Shown: one piece after another, positions 30,992 to 38,222 of the stretch
Position numbering within the stretch: the stretch's first letter is position 1
How the letters are laid out: each line of letters opens with the position of its first letter
Source of the DNA: Cyanobacteria bacterium M_surface_10_m1_298
GTDB lineage: Bacteria; Cyanobacteriota; Cyanobacteriia; PCC-6307; Cyanobiaceae
Length of the DNA stretch: 38,222 nt
Direction: 5' to 3'
Assembly: GCA_016882485.1 (NCBI GenBank)
Contig: VGPT01000011.1
Coordinates: forward strand, 1 to 38,222
Translations under genes and position numbers: made by a program
Notes under the pieces: generated by a model
Database searches by the model: none
Told to the model about the DNA's origin: nothing
Seen by the model: only the letters and a program-made list of their open reading frames with translations

Positions 30992-33133
30992 TCAGCGTGT
31001 CTCAAGCCGCAGATCCAGGGTGCAGTCATGCTCCCGCTCCCCTCGGAGTGCCCCTTGCGCTGCGGCGGGGGCGGGGCGCAGGTTGACTTCCCCTGTCAGG
31101 GGCTCAAAACCTCTGGACTCGCTCTCCAACTGCCAGGCGGCGAGCTGCTGAGCGCTGGAGCGCTCCAGCAGTTCCAGCTTCAGGGGCACCTGCGGAGCAA
31201 GGCAGGGATGGAGGCAGGGGAAGAGTGCTTCCTGCCGGTAGCGAACGGCCACGGGGCGCTGCGGATCGCTGGGCCAGGGAATCTCCCGCCCTTGGAGGCG
31301 CAGCAGGTAGTCCTGCCGCAGGGCCCCATTGGCGCAGATCTCAAAACGCCGCAGTGAGCTGTCGACAAAACGACTGGTGCTGCCCCCCTCCACGGGGGTG
31401 TCGCAGAGCAGGGGCCACGGTTCGAGGGCCTGACGGATCTCCAGCTCGGCTTCGCCAAGGCCCCACTGCAGCAGGCAGGGGAAGCGCCAATCCCAGATCT
31501 CTCGCAAGGGTTCAGGATCCAGCGGAAGCCCGTCAGCCTCCAGGTCGGCCAACAGCAGCTCCAGGTCTGCCCAGAGGGCTGAGGGCAGCAGCTGGCGATC
31601 GTGCAGATCGGCGCCCCAGGGCTTGAGCGCACTGGGCCGCAGCGCAGGGTTGAGCAGGCGCACCAGCAGGGCGCGAAACAGCAGAGCCACCGTGGTGCTC
31701 CAGTGGTGATGGGGCAGGGATTCCAGTGCCCGGAACTCCAGCAGCCCTTGGCAGCCCGCGGCCCAGGCGGGGTTCCAGAACTTGTCGAGGCTGATCTCAC
31801 TGCGGTGGGTGTTGCCGCTGCGGTCTGCATGCAGGTGCCGCAGGGTTTCGCCAATGGCGACCCGCTGGTCTCCGCTGGGCAGCCGTTCCAGGGTGTGGTG
31901 GGCCAGCTCCAGGTCGAGCCGCTGGGCGCTGCCCTCATCGGGTCGGGGCGCCTGGGAGGCCGGGCCGACGCTCCGGCCACTGAACAGATAGGCCAGGCTG
32001 GGGTGGTGTTGCCAGTAGCGCAGCACCCCCACCAGCCAGGCGGGGCGTTGGAAGAAGGGGTGGTGCTGCAGGTCGGCTCCCCCAAAGAGCAGATGGTTCC
32101 CGCCTCCTGTGCCTTCACTGCGCCTTCCGTTTTGCTTCCAGCTGCGCAGGCCAACGGCGGCGCCGGCCAGCTCCAGCTGTTCGATCCAGTCGGCGTACTC
32201 CTGCCAGCTGCGGCACACCGGAAGATTGATTTCCAGAACACCGGGGTCGGCGGTGAGCCCCAGCACCTGCCAGTGGCTCATGGCATCCCAGGGGAGCACC
32301 CCGCTGAGTTCTGGTTGGGGCCAGCCCTGACTCAGCTCGGCCAGGCATTGCAGCAACTGCAACAGGGGTTCGCGCTCCAGCGGGGGTAGGAACAGGGACC
32401 AGCCGCTGCTGTTCCACTCCACCGTGAGCACCTGCCGGAGTGCGCCGGTGGGGAAGTGTTCTAGGGGAAGCCGCAGCCCGGCGGGCCCGGGGGCTTCGTT
32501 GAGCATCCGCAGGTCTTGATCGAGGGGCCATGGCACGCTGAACCAGAGGCCCAGGTCACAACTCAGGGGAATGGCCCACACCTGGCCCTCGGGTTGAAGT
32601 GGGTCTCGCAGCGCCAGAGGTTCTGCTGGGCAGCCGAGGGTTCTGCAGAGCTCTCCGATCAGCTCCAACACCTGGGTCGCCGTGGGTGGTTCCGCGTCGT
32701 CTGCGCTCCCCCACGCCACCAGGGGTTTGCTTTCAGGCCCGGTGATCAGCCGCAGCGCCCAGCGGGGATTGGCCTCGCCGTCGTAGCGCTTGCCGGGGCA
32801 GTAGAGCAGGGTGCTGCCGGGCCACGCCCGCCGTTGCAGTTCTGCCGCCAGGGCTTTGGCGTAGCTGAGCTTGCTGGGGCCATCGGCTGACACCGACCAT
32901 TCGGCACCCTCGGGCTGGTCGGGCACCAGGGTCGGCTCGCCCCCCATGGTGAGCGTGATGCCGGCTTGGTGTAGTCGCTCCTCCAGGCGTGCGGCGGTCT
33001 CTTGGATGGGGGGAAACGCTGTCAAGGCGTGAGGGGCCGTGGAAGCCTCCCCGTCATGGCCGCTCTGGCGCCGGGATGGAGCACCAATCGCTACCGGATG
33101 GCGGAACTCAAGATCTCCGCACTGATTTCCCAC
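30992..33133 (-). CDS. DUF2126 putative amidoligase
   Basis: 713 aa. The protein matches the DUF2126 family, whose members are predicted amidoligases (COOH-NH2 ligases) and often form the C-terminal half of transglutaminase-like proteins. Here the domain is a separate gene. Family segments include GITLTMGGEPTLVPD near residue 58, LLYCPGKRYDGEANPRWALRL, EINLPVCRSWQEYADWIEQL, and GTGGGNHLLFGG near residue 350. The first 40 residues overlap the transglutaminase gene and may not be translated; TTG 33025 is another start. It is the last gene of the four-gene operon. Confidence 0.85.
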   Translation of the reverse strand: MGNQCGDLEFRHPVAIGAPSRRQSGHDGEASTAPHALTAFPPIQETAARLEERLHQAGITLTMGGEPTLVPDQPEGAEWSVSADGPSKLSYAKALAAELQRRAWPGSTLLYCPGKRYDGEANPRWALRLITGPESKPLVAWGSADDAEPPTATQVLELIGELCRTLGCPAEPLALRDPLQPEGQVWAIPLSCDLGLWFSVPWPLDQDLRMLNEAPGPAGLRLPLEHFPTGALRQVLTVEWNSSGWSLFLPPLEREPLLQLLQCLAELSQGWPQPELSGVLPWDAMSHWQVLGLTADPGVLEINLPVCRSWQEYADWIEQLELAGAAVGLRSWKQNGRRSEGTGGGNHLLFGGADLQHHPFFQRPAWLVGVLRYWQHHPSLAYLFSGRSVGPASQAPRPDEGSAQRLDLELAHHTLERLPSGDQRVAIGETLRHLHADRSGNTHRSEISLDKFWNPAWAAGCQGLLEFRALESLPHHHWSTTVALLFRALLVRLLNPALRPSALKPWGADLHDRQLLPSALWADLELLLADLEADGLPLDPEPLREIWDWRFPCLLQWGLGEAELEIRQALEPWPLLCDTPVEGGSTSRFVDSSLRRFEICANGALRQDYLLRLQGREIPWPSDPQRPVAVRYRQEALFPCLHPCLAPQVPLKLELLERSSAQQLAAWQLESESRGFEPLTGEVNLRPAPAAAQGALRGEREHDCTLDLRLETR

Positions 33134-33960
33134 TCCAAGCTGCTCTCCACACCAGGGGGCCCGGAAAAGGTGCCGCAGACGGCTGCCGTGAGGTCGGGTT
33201 TCGAGGAGGTCACCACCGGGATGTAGCGCTCATCCACGGCCCCCTGACCGCTGGGGTCAAAGCCGCGCCAGCCCGCACCCTGCAGATACACCTCGGCCCA
33301 AGCGTGCAGGTCGTAGCGCTCGGGTCTGGGCTCCACCAGGTGGTAGCCACTCACAAAGCGTGCCGGCAGACCGAGGCTGCGGCAGCACTCGATCATCAGC
33401 ATCGCCAGATCCCTGCAGGACCCCACCCGTTCCTTGAGGGTGCGCCCCGCCGGCCAGGCGGGTCCCACGTGCCGCTGGGTGTACTTGACCCGGTCCTGAA
33501 TGATTTCGATCAGCTGCTGGAGGAAGTTGAGGCTGCTGCCATCGCTTCCCATCAACGCTTCCTGGGCCATGTCGACTGCGGCTGCATCGTGTTGTCCGTT
33601 GGGAAGCCAGCCCTGCAGGTTGCTGAGCAGATCGGGGTTGAGTTTGCCGATCGGAATCGGAAGCTGCGCCAGTTCCATCTCGAGGCAGGCCTCGATCAAG
33701 GGAGCCGTGAAGGTCTCCACCTCACTGGTGGCCACCACCGTGAAGGCTTCGGTCTCCTGAAGGAAGCGGGCCCGGGTGATCGTGTCGCCCCCCGCAGCCA
33801 TCAGGTCACAGAGCTGGCTTGGCTCAGGAGAGATCTCCAGCTTGAAGTCGATCAGGCGCTGAAAGCCTTGGGGCCTCGGCCGCAGGCAGAAGCGGTGGGG
33901 CCCCAGGACCACCGGCTTGGTGTAGCGGTAGTCGAAGCGGTGGATTAAGCGGGCGCGCAT
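33091..33960 (-). CDS. Transglutaminase-like cysteine protease-fold protein
   Basis: 289 aa. The N-terminal region (LIHRFDYRYTKPVVLGPHRFCLRPRP) is the family domain that precedes the catalytic core. The papain-like triad is visible: Cys182 in RVGSCRDLAML, His219 in YDLHAWAEVYL and Asp235 in GFDPSGQG. Such proteins may hydrolyse or exchange peptide amides; the true substrate is unknown. No signal peptide is seen, so it is likely cytoplasmic. It overlaps the alpha-E gene by 16 nt and the DUF2126 gene by up to 43 nt. Confidence 0.92.
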   Translation of the reverse strand: MRARLIHRFDYRYTKPVVLGPHRFCLRPRPQGFQRLIDFKLEISPEPSQLCDLMAAGGDTITRARFLQETEAFTVVATSEVETFTAPLIEACLEMELAQLPIPIGKLNPDLLSNLQGWLPNGQHDAAAVDMAQEALMGSDGSSLNFLQQLIEIIQDRVKYTQRHVGPAWPAGRTLKERVGSCRDLAMLMIECCRSLGLPARFVSGYHLVEPRPERYDLHAWAEVYLQGAGWRGFDPSGQGAVDERYIPVVTSSKPDLTAAVCGTFSGPPGVESSLEWEISAEILSSAIR

Positions 33961-34982
33961 GCCAGGTCGTGACTGGTGGCGGTGACAGAGACCGAGGCCT
34001 GGGCCGCTGAGGCGGGCGAGCTGTCCTCGGGATTCACGAAACCCGGCAGAACGAAGTAGCGGGTGTGAATCAGTGCGTGCAGGTTATTGAGATCCTGCTG
34101 GAGGTCGTCGATCGCTTCATGCAATCCGTTGGCAATCAGCGCGTCGATCTTGGTGTAGCTCCAGCGAGCGAGGGTGAGGCCCACGAGGCATTCGAGTTCA
34201 GCGGGTGCCCCTGGAAGCGAACGGCCTCCCACCACCTGAAGGGTGTCGTGGATGCGCTCGAGGCAGTAGCGCACGGAGCGTGGGAACACGGGATCCAGCA
34301 GCAGGAACGCCGCCACCGCTTTCGGTGAGATCACCCCCAGTTCGGACTGACGGAACATCTGATACGCCCCGGCGCTGCGCAGCAGGGAGATCCACTGCAG
34401 TTCATCCAGCACGCCCCCCACTTCCTCCGGGCTGGGCAGCAGCAGGAAGTACTTCACATCGAGGATGCGCGTGGCTTTGTCGGCCCGCTCGATCAAACGG
34501 CCCAGCCGGCCGAAGTGCCAGGAGAGGTCACGGCTGAGGGTGGCGTCGGTGATCCCGTAAAACAGCTGGCAGCCCCGGCGGATCTCCCGCAACTGCTCCT
34601 GCGGCGGTTGATCCCAGAACCCTTCGTTTTCCAGCAGGGTCAAGTAGAGCCCGTTGATCTGCTCCCACATTTCTGTGGTGATCACATCGCGGATCTGGCG
34701 GGCGTTCTCCCGGGCCAGAGCGATGCAGTTCACGATGCTGCTGGGGTTGCCCTCAGCGCGCACCAGAAACTCCACCACCTGCTCGGGGCCTCCCCCGGGG
34801 TACAGCGCATCAAAGAGGTCGCGATCTCCGCTGGCATCGATCAGGGGTTGCCAGGGTTCAGCGCTGCCGGGCGGACAGTCGAGAGCCATCGCTTCGCTGA
34901 CCTCGACGAAGCGGGAGATGTTCTCAGCCCGCTCCACATAGCGGTTGATCCAATACAGGGAATCAGCGACGCGGCTCAGCAT
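33945..34982 (-). CDS. Alpha-E domain protein (DUF403)
   Basis: 345 aa, almost entirely alpha-helical. The MLSRVADSLYWINRYVERAENISRFVEV opening is diagnostic of the alpha-E family. Conserved Arg/Glu-containing helices follow (CIALARENARQIRDVITTEMWEQIN, HFGRLGRLIERADKATRILDVKYFLLL). The family is always linked to the circularly permuted ATP-grasp gene and is thought to work with it. The start overlaps the ATP-grasp end by 7 nt. Confidence 0.93.
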   Translation of the reverse strand: MLSRVADSLYWINRYVERAENISRFVEVSEAMALDCPPGSAEPWQPLIDASGDRDLFDALYPGGGPEQVVEFLVRAEGNPSSIVNCIALARENARQIRDVITTEMWEQINGLYLTLLENEGFWDQPPQEQLREIRRGCQLFYGITDATLSRDLSWHFGRLGRLIERADKATRILDVKYFLLLPSPEEVGGVLDELQWISLLRSAGAYQMFRQSELGVISPKAVAAFLLLDPVFPRSVRYCLERIHDTLQVVGGRSLPGAPAELECLVGLTLARWSYTKIDALIANGLHEAIDDLQQDLNNLHALIHTRYFVLPGFVNPEDSSPASAAQASVSVTATSHDLACAPA

Positions 34983-36415
34983 GGGGCTTCCTCCACGATC
35001 CAGGTGTCCTTGCAGCCGCCCCCCTGGGAGGAGTTCACCACCAGGGAGCCACGCTTCAGGGCAACGCGGGTGAGACCACCCGGCGTCACCCAGGCCTGCT
35101 TGCCCCGCAGCACATAGGGCCTCAGATCCACGTGGCAGGGATAGAGCTCACCCTCGCTCAGTGAGGGCACGGTGGAGAGCTCCAGGGTGGGTTGGGCGAT
35201 GTAATTGCGCGGGTTGGCGCGGATCTTGTCGGCGAACTCGAGGATCTCCGCCTGGCTGGCGTGGGGGCCGATCAGCATCCCGTAGCCCCCAGCTTCCGAC
35301 ACCGCTTTCACCACCAATTCGTTGAGGTGGGCCAGCACGTAGGCCTGATCATCGGGCCGTGCACAGAGATAGGTGGGCACGTTCTCGATGATCGGTTCTT
35401 CGCCGAGGTAGTAGCGCACCATCTCAGGCACGTAGGCATAAATCAGCTTGTCGTCGGCGATGCCCGTGCCCGGTGCGTTGGCGATGGCCACACGCCCCTT
35501 GGCATACACATCCATCAGTCCGCGTACCCCCAGCATCGAGTCGCTGCGGAACACGGCTGGATCAAGGAAGTCATCGTCGATGCGCCGATAGATCACGTCC
35601 ACCGGTTCCAGCCCGCTGGTGGTGCGCATCCACACCCGACCGTCTTCACAGGCGAGGTCCCTCCCCTCCACCAGGGCAATGCCCATCTGCTGCGCCAGGT
35701 AGCTGTGCTCGAAGTAGGCGCTGTTGAACACCCCGGGCGTCAGCAGAACCACCCTGGGAGATTCCGTCCAGGGGGCGAGATCCCGCAGGGTTTGCAGCAA
35801 CTGGGAGGGGTAGCTGTCGATCGGCTGCACCGTGCGCCCGCTGAACAGGCTGGGGAACATCCGTTTCATCACCCGCCGGTTCTCGAGGAAGTAGGCCACC
35901 CCGGAAGGGCAACGCAGGTTGTCCTCCAGCACGCGCCAGGTGCCCAGACCATCACGCACCAGATCCAAACCGGAGATCTGACACCACTTCCCCAGGGGGG
36001 GGCGGAAGCCCTGCAGCTGCGGGCGCCAACCCTGGGAGCTCTCCACGTCTTCCCGCGGGATCACCCCATCGCGAAGAATCGCTTGATCCCCATAGATATC
36101 AGCCAGGAAGAGATCGATGGCCTCCAGCCTTTGGGCGAGGCCTTTCTCCAATTCCTGCCATTCGCCACTGCTGATCAGCCTCGGCAGAGGGTCAAACGGA
36201 AGAATGCGCTCGCCGACGCGGCCGCCGGAGTCATTCAGCCGGAACGTGGCGCCCAGCCGCTTGAGCAGCATCCCGGCCGCGGCGTGATTGCGATTGAGTT
36301 GATCGAGGCCCAGGGCGCCCAGCGACGACAGCAGGGGTTTCAGAGCAGAACGGGGTTCTTCTCCGGCGCTGAAATATTCGTCGTAGCCCTTCTTTGGCCG
36401 GTAATCGGTAAACAT
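34976..36415 (-). CDS. Circularly permuted ATP-grasp protein (DUF404/DUF407)
   Basis: 479 aa, the usual length of the type 2 circularly permuted ATP-grasp proteins. The MFTDYRPKKGYDEYFSAG start is family-typical. ATP-grasp elements are seen in SGLDLVRDGLGTWRVLEDNLRCPSG (starting near residue 148), DVIYRRIDDDFLDP, VAIANAPGTGIADDKLIYAYVPEM and VVKAVSEAGGYGMLIGPHAS. The enzyme is predicted to make an amide or peptide bond through an acyl phosphate. It is the first gene of the operon and, from start to start, sets up the order ATP-grasp, alpha-E, transglutaminase-like, DUF2126. Confidence 0.94.
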   Translation of the reverse strand: MFTDYRPKKGYDEYFSAGEEPRSALKPLLSSLGALGLDQLNRNHAAAGMLLKRLGATFRLNDSGGRVGERILPFDPLPRLISSGEWQELEKGLAQRLEAIDLFLADIYGDQAILRDGVIPREDVESSQGWRPQLQGFRPPLGKWCQISGLDLVRDGLGTWRVLEDNLRCPSGVAYFLENRRVMKRMFPSLFSGRTVQPIDSYPSQLLQTLRDLAPWTESPRVVLLTPGVFNSAYFEHSYLAQQMGIALVEGRDLACEDGRVWMRTTSGLEPVDVIYRRIDDDFLDPAVFRSDSMLGVRGLMDVYAKGRVAIANAPGTGIADDKLIYAYVPEMVRYYLGEEPIIENVPTYLCARPDDQAYVLAHLNELVVKAVSEAGGYGMLIGPHASQAEILEFADKIRANPRNYIAQPTLELSTVPSLSEGELYPCHVDLRPYVLRGKQAWVTPGGLTRVALKRGSLVVNSSQGGGCKDTWIVEEAPC

Positions 36416-36418
36416 CGC

Positions 36419-36450
36419 CAGCTCTGCGGTGGCGTGATCATGCAGAGCTG
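36419..36450. repeat. Inverted repeat directly before the ATP-grasp start codon
   Basis: Perfect 9-bp arms CAGCTCTGC and GCAGAGCTG with a 14-nt loop. The arm nearer the gene ends 3 nt before the ATG, where a Shine-Dalgarno sequence would be expected but is not seen. In RNA the stem would cover the ribosome entry region. Confidence 0.45.
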
Positions 36451-36478
36451 TTGTGCCCCTCCAGGTGCCTGTTGCTAC
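36437..36478 (-). promoter_or_regulatory. NtcA-like box and -10 candidate for the ATP-grasp operon
   Basis: GTAGCAACAGGCAC on the minus strand (36465-36478) is GTA-N8-CAC, one base off the NtcA consensus and sharing TTCGTAGCAAC-type context with the box before nrtA. After 22 nt comes CATGAT (36437-36442), five of six bases of TATGAT, at the spacing expected of a class II NtcA promoter. Transcription would then begin about 15 nt before the ATG. The box also lies 32 nt before the plus-strand gene at 36511. Confidence 0.4.
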
Positions 36479-36510
36479 GAAAGTGAGGCTTGCTGGTGGA
36501 GCGCTCTTGG

Positions 36511-36726
36511 ATGGCTGAGTTCCCCACGTCGGAGCTCTGGGATGAGCGGGGACAGCCCCTCAATCGCCGTCGGGATCAGCGAATGAAGGTGGGCAGCGTG
36601 CTGCCGCTCCGGCCCGCCACGCTGCGCTGGGTCGAGCCCCTGGGGGATCAGCAGATGGTGGGTGTGCAGTTTGAGCAGCCCCTATCGCAACTTCCCCCCC
36701 TGGTGCCGACCGGCCCCAAGCCCTGA
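36511..36726 (+). CDS. Small unknown protein, 71 aa
   Basis: ATG 36511 (MAEFPTSELWDERGQPLNRRR) is preferred; a TTG at 36490 would add seven residues. The product is Pro-rich with a basic centre and reads like a compact beta-type domain (VLPLRPATLRWVEPLGDQQMVGVQFEQPL). I do not recognise the family. It is followed by the ABC permease 31 nt later on the same strand, so they may share a transcript. Confidence 0.65.
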   Translation: MAEFPTSELWDERGQPLNRRRDQRMKVGSVLPLRPATLRWVEPLGDQQMVGVQFEQPLSQLPPLVPTGPKP

Positions 36727-36757
36727 CGAACACGGTTGCGCCCCGCACAATGCGGAC

Positions 36758-37642
36758 ATGCTGTGGATCTGGATCGGGGCGCTGGATCAGGGCCTGGCCT
36801 ATGCGGGCCTGGCCCTTGGGATCTATCTGACCCTGCGCATCCTGCGGTTTGCCGACATCACGGTGGATGGCTCCTTTGCCCTTGGGGGCGGAGCCGCCGC
36901 GGTGCTGCTCAGCGCGCAGGTGCCTGCGCCCCTGGCTCTGCTCACCGCCGTCGTGCTCGGGGCGCTGGCGGGGATGGTGACCGGGTTGATTCACACCCGT
37001 TTGGGGGTGAATGACCTATTTGCCGGCATCCTCACCACCACCGCTCTGTATTCGATCACCCTGCGGCTGATGGGCCGCTCCAACATCCCCTTAACGGAGA
37101 CGCCGCAGGGTTTGGCCCAGCTGCCCAGCCTGGGGCTCGGCAGTGATGGCTCCTGGCTGCTGGCCCTGCTGTTGATCGTGTTGGGGCTGATCGCTGCGCT
37201 CACCCTGCTGCTGGCCACGGATTTCGGCGTGGCGCTGCGGGCTATTGGGAATAACCCCCTGATGGCACGGGCCAATGGGATCAGCACCCGCCTGGGGCTG
37301 ACCTTCGGCATCGCCCTCGGCAATGCCCTGGTGGCTCTGGCCGGGGCGCTGGTGGCGCTGTATCAGGGCTTTGCCGACGTGACCATGGGCATCGGCTCCC
37401 TCATCCTCGGTCTGGGGGCGGTGATCGTGGGTGAGTCGTTGCTGCGTCCGCGCACGATCCCCCAGGCCCTGGTGGCAGTGGTGCTGGGGTCTGTGGTGTT
37501 CCGCTTGATGATCGCCGTGGCTCTGCAGCTGGGCATGGATCCGGTCGATCTGAAGTTGGCGACCGCCCTGCTGTTGCTGGCGGCCCTGGGCCTCGGCCGG
37601 CTGCGGATCCCTGGATTGGCCTCCGGGAGCGAGCGGCGATGA
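36758..37642 (+). CDS. ABC transporter permease (COG4120-like)
   Basis: 294 aa from ATG 36758 (MLWIWIGALDQGL); the longer frame from 36662 overlaps the preceding gene. About eight hydrophobic segments. LRFADITVDGSFALGG near residue 30, the GLIHTRLGVNDLFAGILTTTALYSI block and LRAIGNNPLMARANGIS are typical of the permeases that pair with a COG1101 ATPase and a COG2984 binding protein. Related systems in other bacteria take up tryptophan, tyrosine or other small solutes. The substrate here is unknown, and no binding protein is visible in the window. The ATPase start overlaps its stop (ATGA). Confidence 0.85.
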   Translation: MLWIWIGALDQGLAYAGLALGIYLTLRILRFADITVDGSFALGGGAAAVLLSAQVPAPLALLTAVVLGALAGMVTGLIHTRLGVNDLFAGILTTTALYSITLRLMGRSNIPLTETPQGLAQLPSLGLGSDGSWLLALLLIVLGLIAALTLLLATDFGVALRAIGNNPLMARANGISTRLGLTFGIALGNALVALAGALVALYQGFADVTMGIGSLILGLGAVIVGESLLRPRTIPQALVAVVLGSVVFRLMIAVALQLGMDPVDLKLATALLLLAALGLGRLRIPGLASGSERR

Positions 37643-38222
37643 GTCTGGAGATCCGCGATCTGCAGTGGGGCTACCCCGAGCCTGGTGGGGGTTGGAAGCA
37701 GCTGTTCAACGGGTTCAACCTCACCTGCACCACTGGATCCTTTGTTGTGGTGATCGGCAGCAACGGCTCCGGAAAGTCGACGTTGCTCAACCTGATCGCG
37801 GGCAACCTGCCGGCGATCTCCGGCTCGGTGCGTCTCGAGGACCGGGAGCTGATGGGCCTCTCCGATCACCGGCGAGCCTCCCGCATCGCGCGGGTGATGC
37901 AGAACCCGCTGGATGGCACGGCGCCGGACCTCACCATGGCGGAGAACCTGCGGCTTGCGGAGTGCCGCCGCCGTCCTGGGCTGCGCTGGTCGGGTCTGCT
38001 GGGACTGCACCCGGATGACCGCGATCGCCGCCGCTATCGGGAGCTTCTTGAGGAGCTGGATCTGCCCTTCCAGGATCGCCTCGATACCCCGGTGGGTCAG
38101 TTCTCCGGGGGCCAGCGCCAGACCATCTCCCTGGTGATGGCGAGCCTGGGGGAGCCACGTTTGCTCCTGCTCGATGAGCACACCGCCGCCCTTGACCCCC
38201 GGGCTGAAGCCAAGGTGATGGC
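37639..38222 (+). CDS. ABC transporter ATP-binding protein, cut by the window end
   Basis: Only the first 194 residues are in the window. Start ATG 37639 overlaps the permease stop. Walker A IGSNGSGKST near residue 39, Q-loop VMQNPLDGTAPDLT, signature FSGGQRQTISLVMA and Walker B LLLLDEHTAALDP are intact. The QNPLDGTAPDLT segment and the DEHTAALDP motif (His where most ABC ATPases have Pro) are characteristic of the COG1101 family partner of the preceding permease. The C-terminal part lies beyond the window. Confidence 0.9.
   Translation, partial: MSLEIRDLQWGYPEPGGGWKQLFNGFNLTCTTGSFVVVIGSNGSGKSTLLNLIAGNLPAISGSVRLEDRELMGLSDHRRASRIARVMQNPLDGTAPDLTMAENLRLAECRRRPGLRWSGLLGLHPDDRDRRRYRELLEELDLPFQDRLDTPVGQFSGGQRQTISLVMASLGEPRLLLLDEHTAALDPRAEAKVM

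Noticed and set aside
35192-36586. 464-aa plus-strand ORF opposite the ATP-grasp gene
   Set aside because: Antisense shadow of a gene with clear family motifs; it also runs through the start of the real plus-strand gene at 36511.
1-38222. tRNA or rRNA genes, CRISPR arrays, insertion sequences, prophage or attachment sites
   Set aside because: I saw no tRNA-like cloverleaf, no regularly spaced repeats, no transposase and no integrase gene; coding density and composition look uniform.

Overview
The window is a GC-rich stretch that looks like the chromosome of a unicellular cyanobacterium of the Synechococcus/Cyanobium type. The grounds are a ferredoxin-dependent NarB and NirA pair, a fused NrtC, a VTE5-like phytol kinase, a group 2 sigma factor and several NtcA-type boxes. 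The assignment comes from gene content, not from a phylogeny.

Region 1 (1-7157) holds housekeeping and stress genes: DAHP synthase, a perfect CIRCE (HrcA) operator in front of an unknown 111-aa protein, phytol kinase, a group 2 sigma factor with an upstream GTA-N8-TAC box, polyphosphate kinase, an MFS exporter and a possible 49-aa ORF.

Region 2 (7277-about 30700) is a nearly uninterrupted nitrate/nitrite/cyanate assimilation island made of short divergent and convergent units. Molybdenum cofactor synthesis is covered by moaC, moeA, moaE, moaD, moaB/mogA, moaA and mobA. Nitrate enters through NrtABCD and is reduced by NarB, which needs the Mo-bis-MGD cofactor. Nitrite is reduced by NirA, whose siroheme is served by CobA and a CbiX-type chelatase carried on an unusual helical fusion protein. 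An HPP-family membrane protein (nitrite transport is known for cyanobacterial members) and a TauE/SafE permease follow moaB; the permease gene is split by an in-frame TGA. The island also holds a second molybdopterin oxidoreductase of the FdhF/YdeP type with a formate-dehydrogenase-like Cys-His pair, a Crp-family regulator at the end of the nrt operon, a nitrate-reductase-associated protein, a TrpD2-like protein, cyanase, and unknown or cupin proteins at its right edge.

Region 3 (30992-36415, minus strand) is a tight four-gene operon: circularly permuted ATP-grasp, alpha-E, transglutaminase-like and DUF2126 amidoligase. It is a predicted but biochemically obscure peptide or amide-bond forming system. 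An NtcA-like half-consensus box lies upstream, resembling the one before nrtA.

Region 4 (36511-38222) has a small unknown protein and an ABC importer (permease plus ATPase, the latter cut by the window end) of the family linked to amino-acid-like solutes.

The most noteworthy items are the orphan CIRCE element, the NtcA-type box before the sigma gene, the broken TauE/SafE gene, the FdhF/YdeP-like enzyme in the Mo-cofactor/nitrate island, the helical-CbiX fusion, and the amidoligase operon with its NtcA-like box.
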